A DNA stretch of 64,000 bases from Novosphingobium sp. IK01 (GCF_033242265.1 NZ_BTFW01000001.1:2935001-2999000); one strand, 5' to 3'. Positions 35,823 through 49,517 are shown, counted from the stretch's first letter. The notes: generated by a model not told the origin, from the sequence alone. Numbers and translations: made by a program.

Positions 35823-37586
35823 TCAAAGCTCCTGAGCGGCCTCGACACCCAGCAGGGCCAGCCCGTTACGGATAACCTGCCCGATTTGCGTGGCGAGGAA
35901 AAGGCGCGCCTGCGTTACGGCCGGATCCTGTGCCACAATGAACCGCTTTTCGGGCTTGTCGTTGCCGAAGTTCCAGAAAGCGTGGAACGCGGCGGCCAGA
36001 TCGTAGAGGAAGAACGCGATCCGGTGCGGTTCGCGCGCGATGGCGGCCCCTTCGACGATACGCGGCAATTGCGCGGCCAGCTTGACCATGGCCAGTTCCT
36101 CGTCCCCCAGGAGGTTCAGATTGTCCGCCGACGGGGCGAACCCTTCGGCAGCGCCCTTGCGCAGCGTCGAGCAGATCCGGGCATGGGCATATTGCACATA
36201 GAACACCGGGTTGTCCTTCGAGGCTTCGACCACTTTGGCGAAGTCGAAGTCCATCTGCGCGTCGGGCTTGCGGGTGAGCATGGTGAAGCGCACCACGTCC
36301 TTGCCCACTTCGTCGACGACATCGGCCAGCGTCACGAAATTGCCCGCGCGCTTGGACATTTTTACCGGCTGGCCGTCGCGCAGCAGTTGGACCATCTGCA
36401 CGAGCTTGATTTCAAAGGGCTTGGGCGGCTTGCCTTCGGCGCCGGTCAGCGCCGCGACGGCGGCCTTGATGCGCTTGACGGTGCCCGCGTGGTCGGCGCC
36501 CCAGATGTCGACGAGGGCGTCGGCGGTCTCGGCCTTCTGGAAGTGGTAGGCAAGATCGGCGCCGAAATAGGTCCAGCTGCCGTCCGACTTCCTGATCGGG
36601 CGGTCCTGGTCGTCTCCGAAACGGGTCGAACGGAACAGCGGCAGCTCGACCGGCTCCCAGTCTTCGGGGGTCTTGCCCTTGGGCGCTTCGAGATGGCCGT
36701 CATAGACCAGATCGTGCGCGCGCAGCCAGGCTTCGGCGGCCTCGGGCTTGCCGGCGGCCTGAAGTTCGGCTTCCGAGGAGAACAGGTCGTGGACGATGCC
36801 CAGCTTGGCAAGGTCGGCCTTGATCATCACCAGCATGGCGGCCACGGCCTGCTTGCGGAACGGCACCAGCCAGTCCGCCTCGGGCGCGCCCACGAAGCGG
36901 TCGCCATATTCGGCGGCCAGCGCCTGGCCTAGCGGCACGAGGTAGTCGCCCGGATAGAGCCCTTCGGGGATCGCGCCGACATCTTCGCCCAGCGCTTCGC
37001 GGTAGCGGACATGGGCCGAGCGGGCCAGCACGTCGACCTGCGCGCCTGCGTCGTTGACGTAATATTCCTTGATCACCTTGTGCCCGGCAAATTCGAGCAG
37101 GGCGGCCAGTGCATCGCCCACCACCGCGCCGCGGCAATGGCCCATGTGCATCGGCCCGGTCGGATTGGCCGAGACATATTCGATGTTGACGGTCGTGCCC
37201 CCGCCCAGCGTCGAGCGGCCATAATCGGCCCCGCGCGCGGCGATCAGCGCCAGTTCGTCGAGCCAGGCCTGCGGCGCGAGACGCAAGTTGATGAAGCCGG
37301 GACCGGCGATTTCGGCGGAGACCACGCGGTCGTGGCGGCCCAGTTCCTCGACCAGCAGCGTGGCGAGCGCGCGCGGGTTGGTGCCCGCGGGCTTGGCCAG
37401 CACCATCGCGGCATTGGTGGCCAGATCGCCGTGGGTGGCATCGCGCGGGGGTTCGCACGTCACCGCGCCGCGCGGCAGGCCCGCGGGCAGGGCGCCCGAC
37501 GCTTCGAGAGCATCGAGCGCGGCGTCGATCACGCCGGCATAAAGGGCAAACAGCGTCTGGGCGGCAACGGGGCTAGTCGTGGTCAT
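35823..37586 (-). CDS. argS: Arginyl-tRNA synthetase
   Basis: A 587-residue class I synthetase that charges tRNA-Arg. The N-terminal additional domain is followed by the HIGH signature (SANPTGPMHMGHCRGAVVGDAL). VKMSKRAGNFVTL carries the KMSK signature, and a C-terminal anticodon-binding DALR domain ends LLGVEAAQEL. Length is typical. A SPOR-domain gene is coupled downstream. Confidence 0.96.
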   Translation of the reverse strand: MTTTSPVAAQTLFALYAGVIDAALDALEASGALPAGLPRGAVTCEPPRDATHGDLATNAAMVLAKPAGTNPRALATLLVEELGRHDRVVSAEIAGPGFINLRLAPQAWLDELALIAARGADYGRSTLGGGTTVNIEYVSANPTGPMHMGHCRGAVVGDALAALLEFAGHKVIKEYYVNDAGAQVDVLARSAHVRYREALGEDVGAIPEGLYPGDYLVPLGQALAAEYGDRFVGAPEADWLVPFRKQAVAAMLVMIKADLAKLGIVHDLFSSEAELQAAGKPEAAEAWLRAHDLVYDGHLEAPKGKTPEDWEPVELPLFRSTRFGDDQDRPIRKSDGSWTYFGADLAYHFQKAETADALVDIWGADHAGTVKRIKAAVAALTGAEGKPPKPFEIKLVQMVQLLRDGQPVKMSKRAGNFVTLADVVDEVGKDVVRFTMLTRKPDAQMDFDFAKVVEASKDNPVFYVQYAHARICSTLRKGAAEGFAPSADNLNLLGDEELAMVKLAAQLPRIVEGAAIAREPHRIAFFLYDLAAAFHAFWNFGNDKPEKRFIVAQDPAVTQARLFLATQIGQVIRNGLALLGVEAAQEL

Positions 37587-37643
37587 GTCCGCGCGAATAG
37601 CGGACTTGGCCCGGCTTGGAAACCCGCGCCCATCAGGCCTGCA

Positions 37644-38318
37644 TCAACGCCGCGCGTTGTATTCGAGCTGGGCGTTGGTGAGCTGGAAGCCGATCAGGTG
37701 TTCGAATGTCGCGCTGGCGATGGCCTTGCGCACTTCGGGCAGCGAGAGCGGATCGACGGCGGCGTCGGCCTCGCCCGCGCGGCGCTTGCGTTCGAGGCGG
37801 TTGCGCACGCTTTGCGGCAGGCTGGCGGCGGCGCGCTCGACAGTGGCCCCGGCCTTGCCATGGCCAGTCGCGCGGTCCTGTCCGTCGGCGAAGTCGATCG
37901 AGACCGTGCCCACGCGCTTGGCGATCACGGCGGTGCCCCCGCGCATGACGGTCGAGAAATAGGGCAGTTCGACATGGCGCGCGCCGTGGGTGTCGAGGCG
38001 GCGGGCCAGGACATCGAAGGTCACGTCGCTGGTGACCGGATCGCCCTGGTCGTTGCAGGTGCTGCGCACGTTGGTGATCGTCGCGACCAGATCGAGCGCC
38101 CCGGAATCGGTGCGGGCCGGATCGGTGAACAGGGTCACGTCGCCGGTCATTTCGGGAATTTCGACGATCGGGCAGGCCGACCGCAGGGCCGTGACCCCGA
38201 CCCCGTCCTCGATCACCAGTTCGCCCGAGTTCTTGGTGCAGCCTGCCAGCGCGCCTGCCAGCAGCGTGGTGCCGATCAGGGCCTTGGCAAGCGTGAGAGC
38301 GCGGGGCTTGGCGGTCAT
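37644..38318 (-). CDS. Hypothetical lipoprotein
   Basis: A 224-residue protein with a lipoprotein signal (LIGTTLLAGALAGC, lipid Cys at about residue 26) and an extracellular part of mixed strands (DVTLFTDPARTDSGALDLVATITNVRSTCNDQ), suggesting an immunoglobulin-like or similar beta domain. I do not recognise a named family. The ATG at 38318 gives a proper leader with AGGA upstream; earlier in-frame starts are less convincing. It is divergent from ispH. It should be anchored in the outer or inner membrane facing the periplasm. Confidence 0.75.
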   Translation of the reverse strand: MTAKPRALTLAKALIGTTLLAGALAGCTKNSGELVIEDGVGVTALRSACPIVEIPEMTGDVTLFTDPARTDSGALDLVATITNVRSTCNDQGDPVTSDVTFDVLARRLDTHGARHVELPYFSTVMRGGTAVIAKRVGTVSIDFADGQDRATGHGKAGATVERAAASLPQSVRNRLERKRRAGEADAAVDPLSLPEVRKAIASATFEHLIGFQLTNAQLEYNARR

Positions 38319-38548
38319 CAGGGCAGGATCCTTAAAAATGCGCATCGGCAGCCGACAGGGGCCACCCACTGGGTGTGCAACAAAGACGTGCAGCGCCTCC
38401 TCTACCCAGCCCCCGGCGCTTGGGCAATGGCGCTGCCCGGATCAGGGTGCTTTTCGCCGCGCTTTTCGCCGCGCTTTTCTTTGGGCGATTTGCGGCGCGG
38501 GCCACGGCGCGTTTTACCTGCCCCGGTCTGGCTGCTAAGGACACGGAC

Positions 38549-39544
38549 ATGACCGTCAACATCCCGGATTTCGAGCAAGGCGCCTCTGTCGCCACCCCAG
38601 GCAGGCAGCTTGCGCCGCTGCGCCTGCTCATTGCCGCCCCGCGCGGCTTTTGTGCAGGGGTCGACCGGGCGATCGAGATCGTCGAACGCGCGATCGAGCG
38701 TTATGGCGCGCCGGTCTATGTCCGCCACGAGATCGTTCACAATCGCTACGTGGTCGACAATCTGAAGATCAAGGGGGCGGTGTTCGTCGAGGAACTGGAC
38801 GAAGTGCCCGATGGCAAGCCGGTGGTCTTTTCCGCCCATGGCGTGCCCAGGGTCGTGCCGGAGGAAGCCACGCAGCGCGGGCTCGACTGGCTCGATGCGA
38901 CATGTCCGCTGGTCAGCAAGGTCCATCGCCAGGCCCAGCGCCAGGTCGAGGCCGGGCGCCACATCCTCTTCGTGGGCCACCATGGCCACCCGGAGGTGAT
39001 CGGCACGATGGGGCAGGTGCCCGAAGGCGTGATCACGCTGGTCGAGACGGTCGAGGACGTTGCAGCCCTCGATTTTCCCGCCGACCTGCCGCTCGCCTTC
39101 CTGACCCAGACGACGCTTTCGGTCGACGATACCCGGCACATCATCGCCGCGCTCAGGGCGCGTTTCCCCGCCATCATGGGGCCGCGCGCCGAAGACATCT
39201 GCTATGCCACCTCCAACCGGCAGGCGGCGGTCAAGGCGATTGCCCCGCACAGCCAGCTCCTGCTGGTGATCGGCGCGCCCAACAGCTCGAACTCGGTGCG
39301 GCTGGTCGAAGTGGCCGAGCGCGAGGGTACGCCCGCCCGCCTGATCCGGCGCGCGGACGACATCGACCCGGCCTGGCTGGACGGTGTCGAGACGCTGGGC
39401 ATCACCGCCGGGGCCTCGGCTCCCGAGGTGCTCGTGCGCGAAGTGGTCGCGCGGCTCGCGCAATGGCGCGAGGTCACCGAAGAAACGGTGACCACCACCG
39501 AGGAACACATGGTGTTCAAGCTTCCCCGCCAACTCATCGGCTGA
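38549..39544 (+). CDS. ispH: 4-hydroxy-3-methylbut-2-enyl diphosphate reductase
   Basis: A 331-residue IspH (LytB), the last enzyme of the non-mevalonate isoprenoid route. The three cluster-ligand cysteines are visible in [23 protein letters not shown] and ICYATSNRQ. Conserved [18 protein letters not shown] and GAPNSSNS follow the family order. AAGGA is eight bases before the ATG at 38549. The homoserine kinase gene starts 14 bases after its stop, so ispH, thrB and rnhA form an operon. Confidence 0.96.
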   Translation: MTVNIPDFEQGASVATPGRQLAPLRLLIAAPRGFCAGVDRAIEIVERAIERYGAPVYVRHEIVHNRYVVDNLKIKGAVFVEELDEVPDGKPVVFSAHGVPRVVPEEATQRGLDWLDATCPLVSKVHRQAQRQVEAGRHILFVGHHGHPEVIGTMGQVPEGVITLVETVEDVAALDFPADLPLAFLTQTTLSVDDTRHIIAALRARFPAIMGPRAEDICYATSNRQAAVKAIAPHSQLLLVIGAPNSSNSVRLVEVAEREGTPARLIRRADDIDPAWLDGVETLGITAGASAPEVLVREVVARLAQWREVTEETVTTTEEHMVFKLPRQLIG

Positions 39545-39558
39545 AAGTTCAAGGTTTC

Positions 39559-40554
39559 ATGGCTGTCTATACCCACCTCGGCGCGGAGGACATGGCCGCG
39601 CTGCTCGCGCCCTATGGCCTGGGCGATCTCGTCAGCGCCAAGGGCATTGCCGAAGGCGTCTCCAACAGCAACTGGCTGATCGAAACAGCCGGTGACCATC
39701 CGGGCGAGACGGTCCGCTTCATCCTCACGATGTACGAATTCCGCATCGAGATCGAGGACTTGCCCTATTTCCTCGGCCTGCTCGACCATCTGGCCGCGCG
39801 CGGCTGCCCGGTGCCGCGCTCGATCCACGACCGCGAGGGCGCGCTCTATCGCGAGGTCGATACCCCGCGTGGGCGCAAGGCGCTGGCCCTCATCGAATTC
39901 CTGCCCGGCGTGAGCCTGGGCGAGCCGACCGCCGCGCAGGCCCGCGCGGTGGGGGCCGCGCTGGCCGGGCTTCATGGGGCCGCTGCCGATTATGCGCCCA
40001 CCCGCGCCAATGCCATGGGCCTTGCCGAATGGCAGCGTCTGGCACAGGCCTGCGGCGAGGAGGGCCTGACCAGCATTGATCCCGCGCTCGGCACCCTTGT
40101 TGCGCAGCATCTGCCCCGCCTTGCGCGCGAATGGCCCGAAGGCCTGCCGACCGGGGTGATCCACGCCGATCTCTTCCCCGACAATGTGCTGATGCAGGGC
40201 GATACGGTCACCGGGCTGATCGACTTCTACTTCGCCTGCAACGACATCATCGCCTATGACCTGGCCGTCACCCACGCGGCCTGGTGTTTTGACGCGAGCG
40301 GGCAGACGTTCCGGCCCGATCTCTCCAAGGCCCTGCTCGAAGGCTATGAGGCCGTGCGTCCGCTTGCCGCTGCCGAGCGCGCCGCGCTGCCGGTGCTGGC
40401 GCAGGGCGCCGCGATGCGCTTTGCGATGAGCCGCGCGTTCGACTGGCTCAACACGCCCGCCGATGCCCTCGTCACCCGCAAGGACCCGATGGCCTTTGCC
40501 CGCCGCCTCGAATTCTATGCCGATCCGGCCAACGCCGGGGTTTTTGCGGCATGA
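39559..40554 (+). CDS. thrB: Homoserine kinase (APH-type ThrB)
   Basis: A 331-residue kinase of the aminoglycoside-phosphotransferase fold, the form of homoserine kinase found in alphaproteobacteria. The [11 protein letters not shown] glycine loop region, the catalytic loop [14 protein letters not shown] and the metal-binding [11 protein letters not shown] are clear. It should phosphorylate homoserine on the way to threonine. It overlaps rnhA by four bases. Confidence 0.93.
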   Translation: MAVYTHLGAEDMAALLAPYGLGDLVSAKGIAEGVSNSNWLIETAGDHPGETVRFILTMYEFRIEIEDLPYFLGLLDHLAARGCPVPRSIHDREGALYREVDTPRGRKALALIEFLPGVSLGEPTAAQARAVGAALAGLHGAAADYAPTRANAMGLAEWQRLAQACGEEGLTSIDPALGTLVAQHLPRLAREWPEGLPTGVIHADLFPDNVLMQGDTVTGLIDFYFACNDIIAYDLAVTHAAWCFDASGQTFRPDLSKALLEGYEAVRPLAAAERAALPVLAQGAAMRFAMSRAFDWLNTPADALVTRKDPMAFARRLEFYADPANAGVFAA

Positions 40555-40982
40555 AGGCGGTTGCAATCTTCACCGATGGCGCATGCAAGGGCAATCCGGG
40601 CAAGGGCGGCTGGGGCGCGCTCTTGCGCATGGGCGAGCATGAAAAGGAAATGTCCGGTTCCGACCCGGAGACGACCAACAACCGCATGGAGATGATGGCC
40701 GCGATCCGCGCGCTCGAAGCCCTGACCCAGCCCTGTCAGGTCACGCTCCACACCGACAGCAAGTATGTGCTCGACGGGATCACCAAGTGGATCTTCGGCT
40801 GGCAGAAGCGCGGCTGGAAGACCGCCGACAACAAGCCGGTCAAGAACGAGGACTTGTGGCGCGCGCTGGTCGCCGCCGCGCGTCCGCACAAGATCGACTG
40901 GGTCTGGGTGAAGGGCCACGCCGGCCACGCCGAGAACGAGCGCGTCGACAAGCTTGCCAGCGACGCCGCCCGCGCGGCCTGA
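40551..40982 (+). CDS. rnhA: Ribonuclease HI
   Basis: A 143-residue RNase HI that degrades RNA in RNA-DNA hybrids. The acidic residues lie in [34 protein letters not shown] and [10 protein letters not shown]. The basic handle region [21 protein letters not shown] and the catalytic His in KGHAGHAEN are present. It overlaps thrB by ATGA and completes the ispH-thrB-rnhA operon. Confidence 0.96.
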   Translation: MKAVAIFTDGACKGNPGKGGWGALLRMGEHEKEMSGSDPETTNNRMEMMAAIRALEALTQPCQVTLHTDSKYVLDGITKWIFGWQKRGWKTADNKPVKNEDLWRALVAAARPHKIDWVWVKGHAGHAENERVDKLASDAARAA

Positions 40983-41010
40983 ATAAAGTCTGGCGTGACC
41001 TGACGGGGGC

Positions 41011-41538
41011 TCAGTCTGCTGAAGGCGGGGCTTCCCACGGGGTCATGCGGGCGAGCAGGCGCGCGGCGGCGCGGCGGAAGGCCGCGCGGTCGCGGGCGCC
41101 GAAATCGGCGAAAAGCTGCCGCCCCATCTCGGCCATCGCAGGGACCGAGCGGGCGAACATGGCCTGTCCCTGCGCGCTCAGGCGGAACGGCTTGCGGCGG
41201 CGGTTGTGGGGGTCTTCGACCGGCTCGATCAGGTCCTTGGCGCGCAGCGAGACGAGCGCGCGGCTCACGTTCATCGGCGGCACACCCATGAGGTCGGACA
41301 GTTCGTGTCCGGCCAGTTCGCCATCGCCGCCCAGCGCGAGGATGATGCGCAAGTCGGTCGGCGCAAGGCCGAGCGGTTCGGCCACGCCCCCGCGCAACGG
41401 GGCGCCCACGAAGGTCGCCAGCTTGAGCACGTCGACCAGCAGGGCGGCGTCGGGGTCGACATCGTCCATGGTGTTGCGGGGAAGATCGACCGGCGATTTG
41501 ACAGAAGGTCTGGGAAGGGAAGGCGCGCGCATGCTCAT
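41011..41538 (-). CDS. MarR-family transcriptional regulator
   Basis: A 175-residue regulator with the MarR winged helix: LGLAPTDLRIILALGGDGELAGHELSDLMGVPPMNVSRALVSLRAKDLIEPVEDPHNRRRKPFRLSAQGQ, ending in the DPHNRRRK wing. C-terminal helices serve dimerisation. Several ATGs at 41547, 41538 and 41532 are possible. It is convergent with rnhA and upstream of nothing obvious on its own strand, so the target is unknown. The one-carbon/LigM locus a kilobase away is one candidate. Confidence 0.88.
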   Translation of the reverse strand: MSMRAPSLPRPSVKSPVDLPRNTMDDVDPDAALLVDVLKLATFVGAPLRGGVAEPLGLAPTDLRIILALGGDGELAGHELSDLMGVPPMNVSRALVSLRAKDLIEPVEDPHNRRRKPFRLSAQGQAMFARSVPAMAEMGRQLFADFGARDRAAFRRAAARLLARMTPWEAPPSAD

Positions 41539-41623
41539 GGGGGCCATTATGGCAAGCGTTGCGCCAGCGGCAAGCGCCCCGGCATGACTTTGCCGGGGTT
41601 CTTCACACCGGGATAGGCATTTT

Positions 41624-44768
<3,145 letters not shown>

Positions 44769-44779
44769 TCCTGACCGGG

Positions 44780-44824
44780 AAGACGGGCGGCGCCATCCTT
44801 GCCGGGAAGGCCGCCGCCCGTCTT
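44780..44824 (+). terminator. Intercistronic hairpin between ligM and metF
   Basis: AAGACGGGCGGCG (44780-44792) pairs with 44812-44824, 13 perfect pairs with a 19-base loop. No T-run follows, so it may stabilise the ligM message or reduce metF expression rather than fully terminate. Confidence 0.55.
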
Positions 44825-44865
44825 GCCACTCCATCTGGCTGATCCATCAGGGAGAGGCATGCGCC

Positions 44866-45741
44866 ATGGGATATGCACAACTCCACCCCAACTGGGAGCG
44901 GACCCCGGTGGGGATCACCGAAGGCTTCTCGCTTGAAATGACCGCGCGCGACATCGGGGCCCTGCACGAGGCCGCGTCGATGATCCCGGCGCAAACCCCC
45001 ATCGCGATCCCCTGGCTGCCCGGCGAGGCGCTTGCCGCAAGGGTGGCCGCAGCTGTCGCCGTGCGGGCGCTGGGGTGCGAACCGATGCCCCATTTCTCGG
45101 CGCGGCGGATCGTCGATGCCGGGGAATTCGAGGCCTATCTGGCCGCTGTCGTGGAGCAGGCCAGGGTGCGCCGCTGCTTTGTCGTCGCGGGCGACCCGCC
45201 AGAGCCGCAGGGGCCGTTTTTCGACAGTGCGGCGCTGATCGCCACGGGCGCCTTCGAGCGTGCCGGGATCACCGCCATCGGTATCGGCGGCCACCCGGAC
45301 GGGCATCCGCAGATGAGCGAGGTACAATGCTGGGCGGCGATCGAAAACAAGGTCGCGGCGATCACCGCGCGCGGCATGGCGCCGCTGATCGTCACCCAGT
45401 TCGGTTTTGACGCGCGCTCGGTCCTCGACTGGCTCACGGCCTTGCGCGCGCGCGGGATCGACGCGCCGGTGCGGATCGGGGTTCCCGGGCCTGCCGGGAT
45501 CAAGCGTCTGCTGGGCTTTGCCGCGCGGTGCGGGGTGGGCGCTTCGGCAAGCGTGATGAAGAAATACGGGGTTTCGCTCGGCAACCTGCTGGGCAGCGCC
45601 GGGCCCGACCGGATGGTCGGGGCTTTTGCGCGCGAACTGGGGCCCGAACATGGCCGCGTGCGCCTGCATTTCTATCCGTTTGGCGGCATTGCCAAGACCG
45701 TCGAATGGATCGCCGCGTGGGAGCGCCAGAACAAGACCTGA
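44866..45741 (+). CDS. metF: Methylenetetrahydrofolate reductase family protein
   Basis: A 291-residue TIM-barrel flavoprotein of the MetF family. FSLEMTARDIGALHEAASMI replaces the usual EFFPP start. VAGDPPEPQGPFFDS, IGIGGHPDGHPQM and APLIVTQFGFDARSVLDWL follow the family pattern. Here it probably runs in the oxidative direction, turning the 5-methyl-THF made by LigM into 5,10-methylene-THF, as proposed for metF downstream of ligM in Sphingobium. GGGAGAGG lies eight bases before the ATG. Confidence 0.82.
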   Translation: MGYAQLHPNWERTPVGITEGFSLEMTARDIGALHEAASMIPAQTPIAIPWLPGEALAARVAAAVAVRALGCEPMPHFSARRIVDAGEFEAYLAAVVEQARVRRCFVVAGDPPEPQGPFFDSAALIATGAFERAGITAIGIGGHPDGHPQMSEVQCWAAIENKVAAITARGMAPLIVTQFGFDARSVLDWLTALRARGIDAPVRIGVPGPAGIKRLLGFAARCGVGASASVMKKYGVSLGNLLGSAGPDRMVGAFARELGPEHGRVRLHFYPFGGIAKTVEWIAAWERQNKT

Positions 45742-45831
45742 TCCGCACGAGAGCAGTTGAGCGCGGCGTCCCGTCCCGTTAGGCCCTTGCTGTGTCGCCG
45801 CATTGTTGGCGCGAAGGCAAAAGGGGCAGGC

Positions 45832-47244
45832 ATGACGGCGATGAAGGCGTTTTCGCTGGAAGATCAGCACGCGTTTGCGCGGCTTTCGGGCGATGCCAAC
45901 CCGATCCATGTCGATCCGCTGGCCGCGCGGCGGCTTCAGTTTGGCGAGCCGGTGGTCCATGGGGTTCACATCCTGCTGCGCGCGCTCGACGGATTCTGGG
46001 CGCAGGCCGGTGCGCCGCGCGCGCTGGCTGCGGTTCAGGCGGTGTTCCTGCGTCCGTTGCGGCTGGGCCGGGTGGCGCGGGTGGAAACCCGCGGGCAGAA
46101 GGCCGACGGGGCGCGGCTGGTCGTCGTGGGGGACGAGGGCGAGGATCTGGTCCGCATCACCGTGCGCTGGGCTGCCGGGGCGCCAACCGGAACAGGGGAT
46201 TTCGGGGGTCCCGCGCACCGGGCCGCTCCGGCGGAACCGGCCGGGTTTGCCGATCTGGCCGGGACGGTCGGGGTCGGCTGTGATCCGGTCTTGCTGGCGC
46301 GGCTCCTGCCGCATCTGGCGGCGGCCTTGCCAGCGCGGCACCTCGCGTTGATTCTGGCGACGACCTATCTGGTGGGCATGGAGGCGCCGGGGCGCCATTC
46401 GCTGTTCACCCAGCTCGACCTGACGTTTGATCCGCAACCGGGCCATGGCGACCTTGCCTGGCAGGTCCGCCGCTTTGACGAGCGGTTTTCGCTGCTCACG
46501 CTCGGGCTTGAGGCGGGGGATGCGCGGGGTGAAGTGCGCGCGCTGGTGCGCGCGGCGCCCGTGGTTCAGGCGGGGATGGAGACGATTGCCGCCCATGTCC
46601 GGCCCGGCGCCTTTGCCGGACAGCGGGCGCTGGTGGTGGGCGGTTCGCGCGGGCTGGGCGAAGTGGCGGCCAAGCTGCTGGCGGCGGGCGGGGCGCAAGT
46701 CTGCCTGACCTATCGCACCGGCGCGGACGAGGCGCGCGCGGTGGCGGATCAGATCGACCGATGGAACGGGCCCGAGGCGCAGGCCGTGCAGGTGGCGCGG
46801 TTCGATGCGGCCAGCCCGCCTGCTCATGATCTGGCGGCACTGGCACAGTGGGCTCCGAGCCACCTGTATTACTTTGCCTCGCCCTTCATCCAGACCGGGC
46901 AGCTTGACCGTTTTTCGCACGATCTCTTCGCGCGGTTCTGCGCGGTCTATGTGGCGGGTTTCGTCACGCTGGCGGGGGCCTTGCGCGGCAGCCTTGTCGG
47001 CGCATTTGCCCCCTCGTCGGTCCATGTCGAGGCGCCGCCGCCCACCTTGCGCGAATATGCGGCGGCCAAGGCCGCGGCGGAATTTGCCGGCACGCACCTT
47101 TTGCCGGCGGGGCTGGCCTGCGCCATGCCCCGTCTGCCCGTCCTCCTCACCGACCAGACTGCCGCGCTGGCCGATGGCGCGATGGAGGAGGCCTGCGCCG
47201 TTCTGCTGGCTGCGCTCAGTCCGAGCCGAACAGGTCGCGGGTGA
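45832..47244 (+). CDS. MaoC-like hotdog domain fused to short-chain dehydrogenase/reductase
   Basis: A 470-residue two-part protein. The N-terminal hotdog domain (residues 5-70) has the MaoC dehydratase core [34 protein letters not shown] second, weaker hotdog-like region follows to about residue 250. The C-terminal SDR domain (about 255-460) has the nucleotide motif [20 protein letters not shown] and active-site EYAAAKAA. The combination suggests an acyl-thioester dehydratase/ketoreductase, perhaps for a modified acyl group. It converges with ugd with a 29-base overlap. Substrate and pathway are unknown; placement beside exopolysaccharide genes may be coincidence. Confidence 0.75.
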   Translation: MTAMKAFSLEDQHAFARLSGDANPIHVDPLAARRLQFGEPVVHGVHILLRALDGFWAQAGAPRALAAVQAVFLRPLRLGRVARVETRGQKADGARLVVVGDEGEDLVRITVRWAAGAPTGTGDFGGPAHRAAPAEPAGFADLAGTVGVGCDPVLLARLLPHLAAALPARHLALILATTYLVGMEAPGRHSLFTQLDLTFDPQPGHGDLAWQVRRFDERFSLLTLGLEAGDARGEVRALVRAAPVVQAGMETIAAHVRPGAFAGQRALVVGGSRGLGEVAAKLLAAGGAQVCLTYRTGADEARAVADQIDRWNGPEAQAVQVARFDAASPPAHDLAALAQWAPSHLYYFASPFIQTGQLDRFSHDLFARFCAVYVAGFVTLAGALRGSLVGAFAPSSVHVEAPPPTLREYAAAKAAAEFAGTHLLPAGLACAMPRLPVLLTDQTAALADGAMEEACAVLLAALSPSRTGRG

Positions 47245-48382
47245 AGACCTTGTCCCTGATGTCGGCGATGGCCGGGGTCATGCGGTTGGCGATCACCACG
47301 TCGCACTCGGCCTTGAAGGTGTCGAGGTCGCGCACGACCTGCGAGCCGAAGAAGGTGTCCTCGTTCATCGTCGGCTCGTAGATCACCACTTCGATGCCCT
47401 TGGCCTTGATCCGCTTCATGATCCCCTGGATCGAGGACTGGCGGAAATTGTCCGACCCGGCCTTCATCACCAGGCGGAACACGCCGACCTTTTTGGGCTT
47501 TTTCGCGATGATCTGGTCGGCCAGGAAATCCTTGCGGGTGCGGTTGGCATCGACGATCGCGCGGATCAGGTTCTGCGGCACTTCCGAATAGTTGGCCAGC
47601 AGCTGCTTGGTGTCCTTGGGCAGGCAATAGCCGCCATAGCCGAAACTGGGGTTGTTGTAGTGCTTGCCGATGCGCGGATCGAGGCTCACGCCGTCGATGA
47701 TCTGGCGCGTGTCCATGCCCCCGGCGATGGCATAGCTGTCGAGTTCGTTGAAGAAGGCGACGCGCATGGCGAGGTACGTGTTGGAGAACAGCTTGATGGC
47801 TTCGGCCTCGCGCGCGTCGGTGAAGAGGATGTCGATGTCCTTCTTGACCGCGCCCTCGCGCAGCAGGTCGGCAAAGACGCGCGCGCGTTCCGAGCGTTCG
47901 CCCACGATGATCCGCGAGGGGTGGAGATTGTCGTAGAGCGCGCGGCCCTCGCGCAGGAATTCGGGGCTGAAGATCACCTGGTCGGTCTTGAACCGCGCGC
48001 GCACGTCGTCGACGAAGCCGACCGGGATGGTCGACTTGATCACGATGGTCGCATGGGGGTTGGCTGCGATGGTTGCGGCGATCACCGCCTCGACCGAACT
48101 GGTGTCGAACTTGTTGGTATCGACATCGTAGTTGGTGGGGGTAGCCACGATCACATAGTCGGCATCGGCCAGCGCGGCCTGTGCGTCGAGCGTGGCGGTC
48201 AGGTCGAGCTCGCGCGTGGCGAGGAATTCTTCCAGCTCCGCATCGACGATCGGCGACTTGCGATCATTGAGCAGGGCCACGCGATCAGCGTTCACGTCCA
48301 CCGCTATGACATGGTTGTGTTGCGCAAGCAGGGCCGCGTTGGACAGGCCAACATATCCAAGACCGAAAACCGCAATCTTCAT
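47216..48382 (-). CDS. UDP-glucose 6-dehydrogenase
   Basis: A 388-residue UDP-glucose/GDP-mannose dehydrogenase. NAD-binding [14 protein letters not shown] is at the N-terminus, with [13 protein letters not shown] strand, [23 protein letters not shown], and the catalytic Cys in [18 protein letters not shown]. The C-terminal UDP-binding domain includes [18 protein letters not shown]. The short type (388 residues) matches Ugd enzymes that make UDP-glucuronate for exopolysaccharides. The ATG at 48382 is preferred over an in-frame GTG at 48397. It probably supplies the glucuronosyl donor to the PssD/PssE pair nearby. Confidence 0.9.
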   Translation of the reverse strand: MKIAVFGLGYVGLSNAALLAQHNHVIAVDVNADRVALLNDRKSPIVDAELEEFLATRELDLTATLDAQAALADADYVIVATPTNYDVDTNKFDTSSVEAVIAATIAANPHATIVIKSTIPVGFVDDVRARFKTDQVIFSPEFLREGRALYDNLHPSRIIVGERSERARVFADLLREGAVKKDIDILFTDAREAEAIKLFSNTYLAMRVAFFNELDSYAIAGGMDTRQIIDGVSLDPRIGKHYNNPSFGYGGYCLPKDTKQLLANYSEVPQNLIRAIVDANRTRKDFLADQIIAKKPKKVGVFRLVMKAGSDNFRQSSIQGIMKRIKAKGIEVVIYEPTMNEDTFFGSQVVRDLDTFKAECDVVIANRMTPAIADIRDKVFTRDLFGSD

Positions 48383-48568
48383 CGTGCCATCACTCACGCT
48401 TGCGTTGATGCCGGGCCTGCGCCAGCGGTCAGGCTGGCACAGGCTCTCATGGGTGGCTTCGCGCCGGGAAGGCGCAATAACCGGGAAAGTCTATTCCGCA
48501 TTGCAGCATAGTGCGTCAACGTAATTGTGGCACCGGGTCGCGCGGATTTTATGACAAGGACTGACCAA

Positions 48569-49342
48569 TTAAGAGGCGGAAACCTGCTCTGTCGCGATGA
48601 AATCGGTCTGATCGTCCTCGAAATAAGCGGCGGTCAGTATTCCGGTGTGATAGGCGCCGGTGTCGATGCCGATTCGATTGTGTTGGCGATCTATGCTGGG
48701 GGAGATGCTGTGGCCATGAACGATCACTGCGCCATGGTCGCTTTCATCGGCAAGGAATTCGTCGCGAATCCAGATCAGGTCCTGCTTGCTCTGCCGGTCG
48801 AGCGGCACCCTGGGTTTGACCCCGGCATGGCAGAAGAAATAGTCGCCCGAGCGCGCGGTGAGCGCCCATGTGCCGATGAAGGTCATCAGGTCGTGGGGCA
48901 GGCTGTCGCGCACGGCGCGCAGGATGCGCGGATCGTAGAGGTCGTCGTCGCGCCCGATGTGCAGGCCGAAGCTGGCCAGCGTCTCGCGCCCGCCCACGCG
49001 CATCCAGGCCCGGAACGTGCGCGCATCGCCCCGCCAGGTGCGCAGCATCATGTCCTCGTGGTTGCCCAGCAGCATGTGCTGCCCGCGCGCCTGTTTCGTC
49101 CAGTCGTGCAGGTAGTGCAGGGCCTGGGCCGATTCCGGGCCACGGTCGACGATGTCGCCCAGCAGCAGGACGTGCAGTTTTTCGGCGTCCTTGCGGCTGC
49201 GCGAATGCTGCTCGATCTGGCGCATCAGCTGGCGCAGCAGGTCGTAGCGGCCATGCACGTCGCCGATCACGTAGATGCGCTCTCCCCGGGCGGCCCGACG
49301 GGTGCGGGGGCGGGAGCGTGACGAGGATCGGCGGGGTGTCAT
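48569..49342 (-). CDS. Metallophosphoesterase (serine/threonine phosphatase-like)
   Basis: A 257-residue calcineurin-like phosphoesterase. The metal-binding series is GDVHGRYDLL, LLGDIVDRGPES, LLGNHEDMM and later HGHSI, all in the expected order. An Arg-rich N-terminus precedes the domain. Such enzymes act as protein phosphatases or dinucleotide hydrolases. Position beside exopolysaccharide genes with a BY-kinase allows a regulatory dephosphorylation role, but low-molecular-weight tyrosine phosphatases are the usual partners, so this is speculative. Confidence 0.87.
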   Translation of the reverse strand: MTPRRSSSRSRPRTRRAARGERIYVIGDVHGRYDLLRQLMRQIEQHSRSRKDAEKLHVLLLGDIVDRGPESAQALHYLHDWTKQARGQHMLLGNHEDMMLRTWRGDARTFRAWMRVGGRETLASFGLHIGRDDDLYDPRILRAVRDSLPHDLMTFIGTWALTARSGDYFFCHAGVKPRVPLDRQSKQDLIWIRDEFLADESDHGAVIVHGHSISPSIDRQHNRIGIDTGAYHTGILTAAYFEDDQTDFIATEQVSAS

Positions 49343-49517
49343 GGCGGGCGAAGTTGGACCTGATCGGGCGGGGGAGGAATGCGATTGGGCGAGGGACGTG
49401 CAGGCGGTGATGCCGTACATGGCCTGTCGCTGCAAGCGCGGCCCATTCTCTTTTGCGCGAGATGTGTGCAAGATTTGGGTTGTCGAGATCGTGCTGCAAT
49501 GCAAGACAGAGCGAGAC

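Noticed and set aside
38451..38483. Repeated TTTTCGCCGCGC units upstream of ispH as a regulatory array
   Set aside because: Only about two and a half short copies are present, without dyad symmetry; probably slippage.
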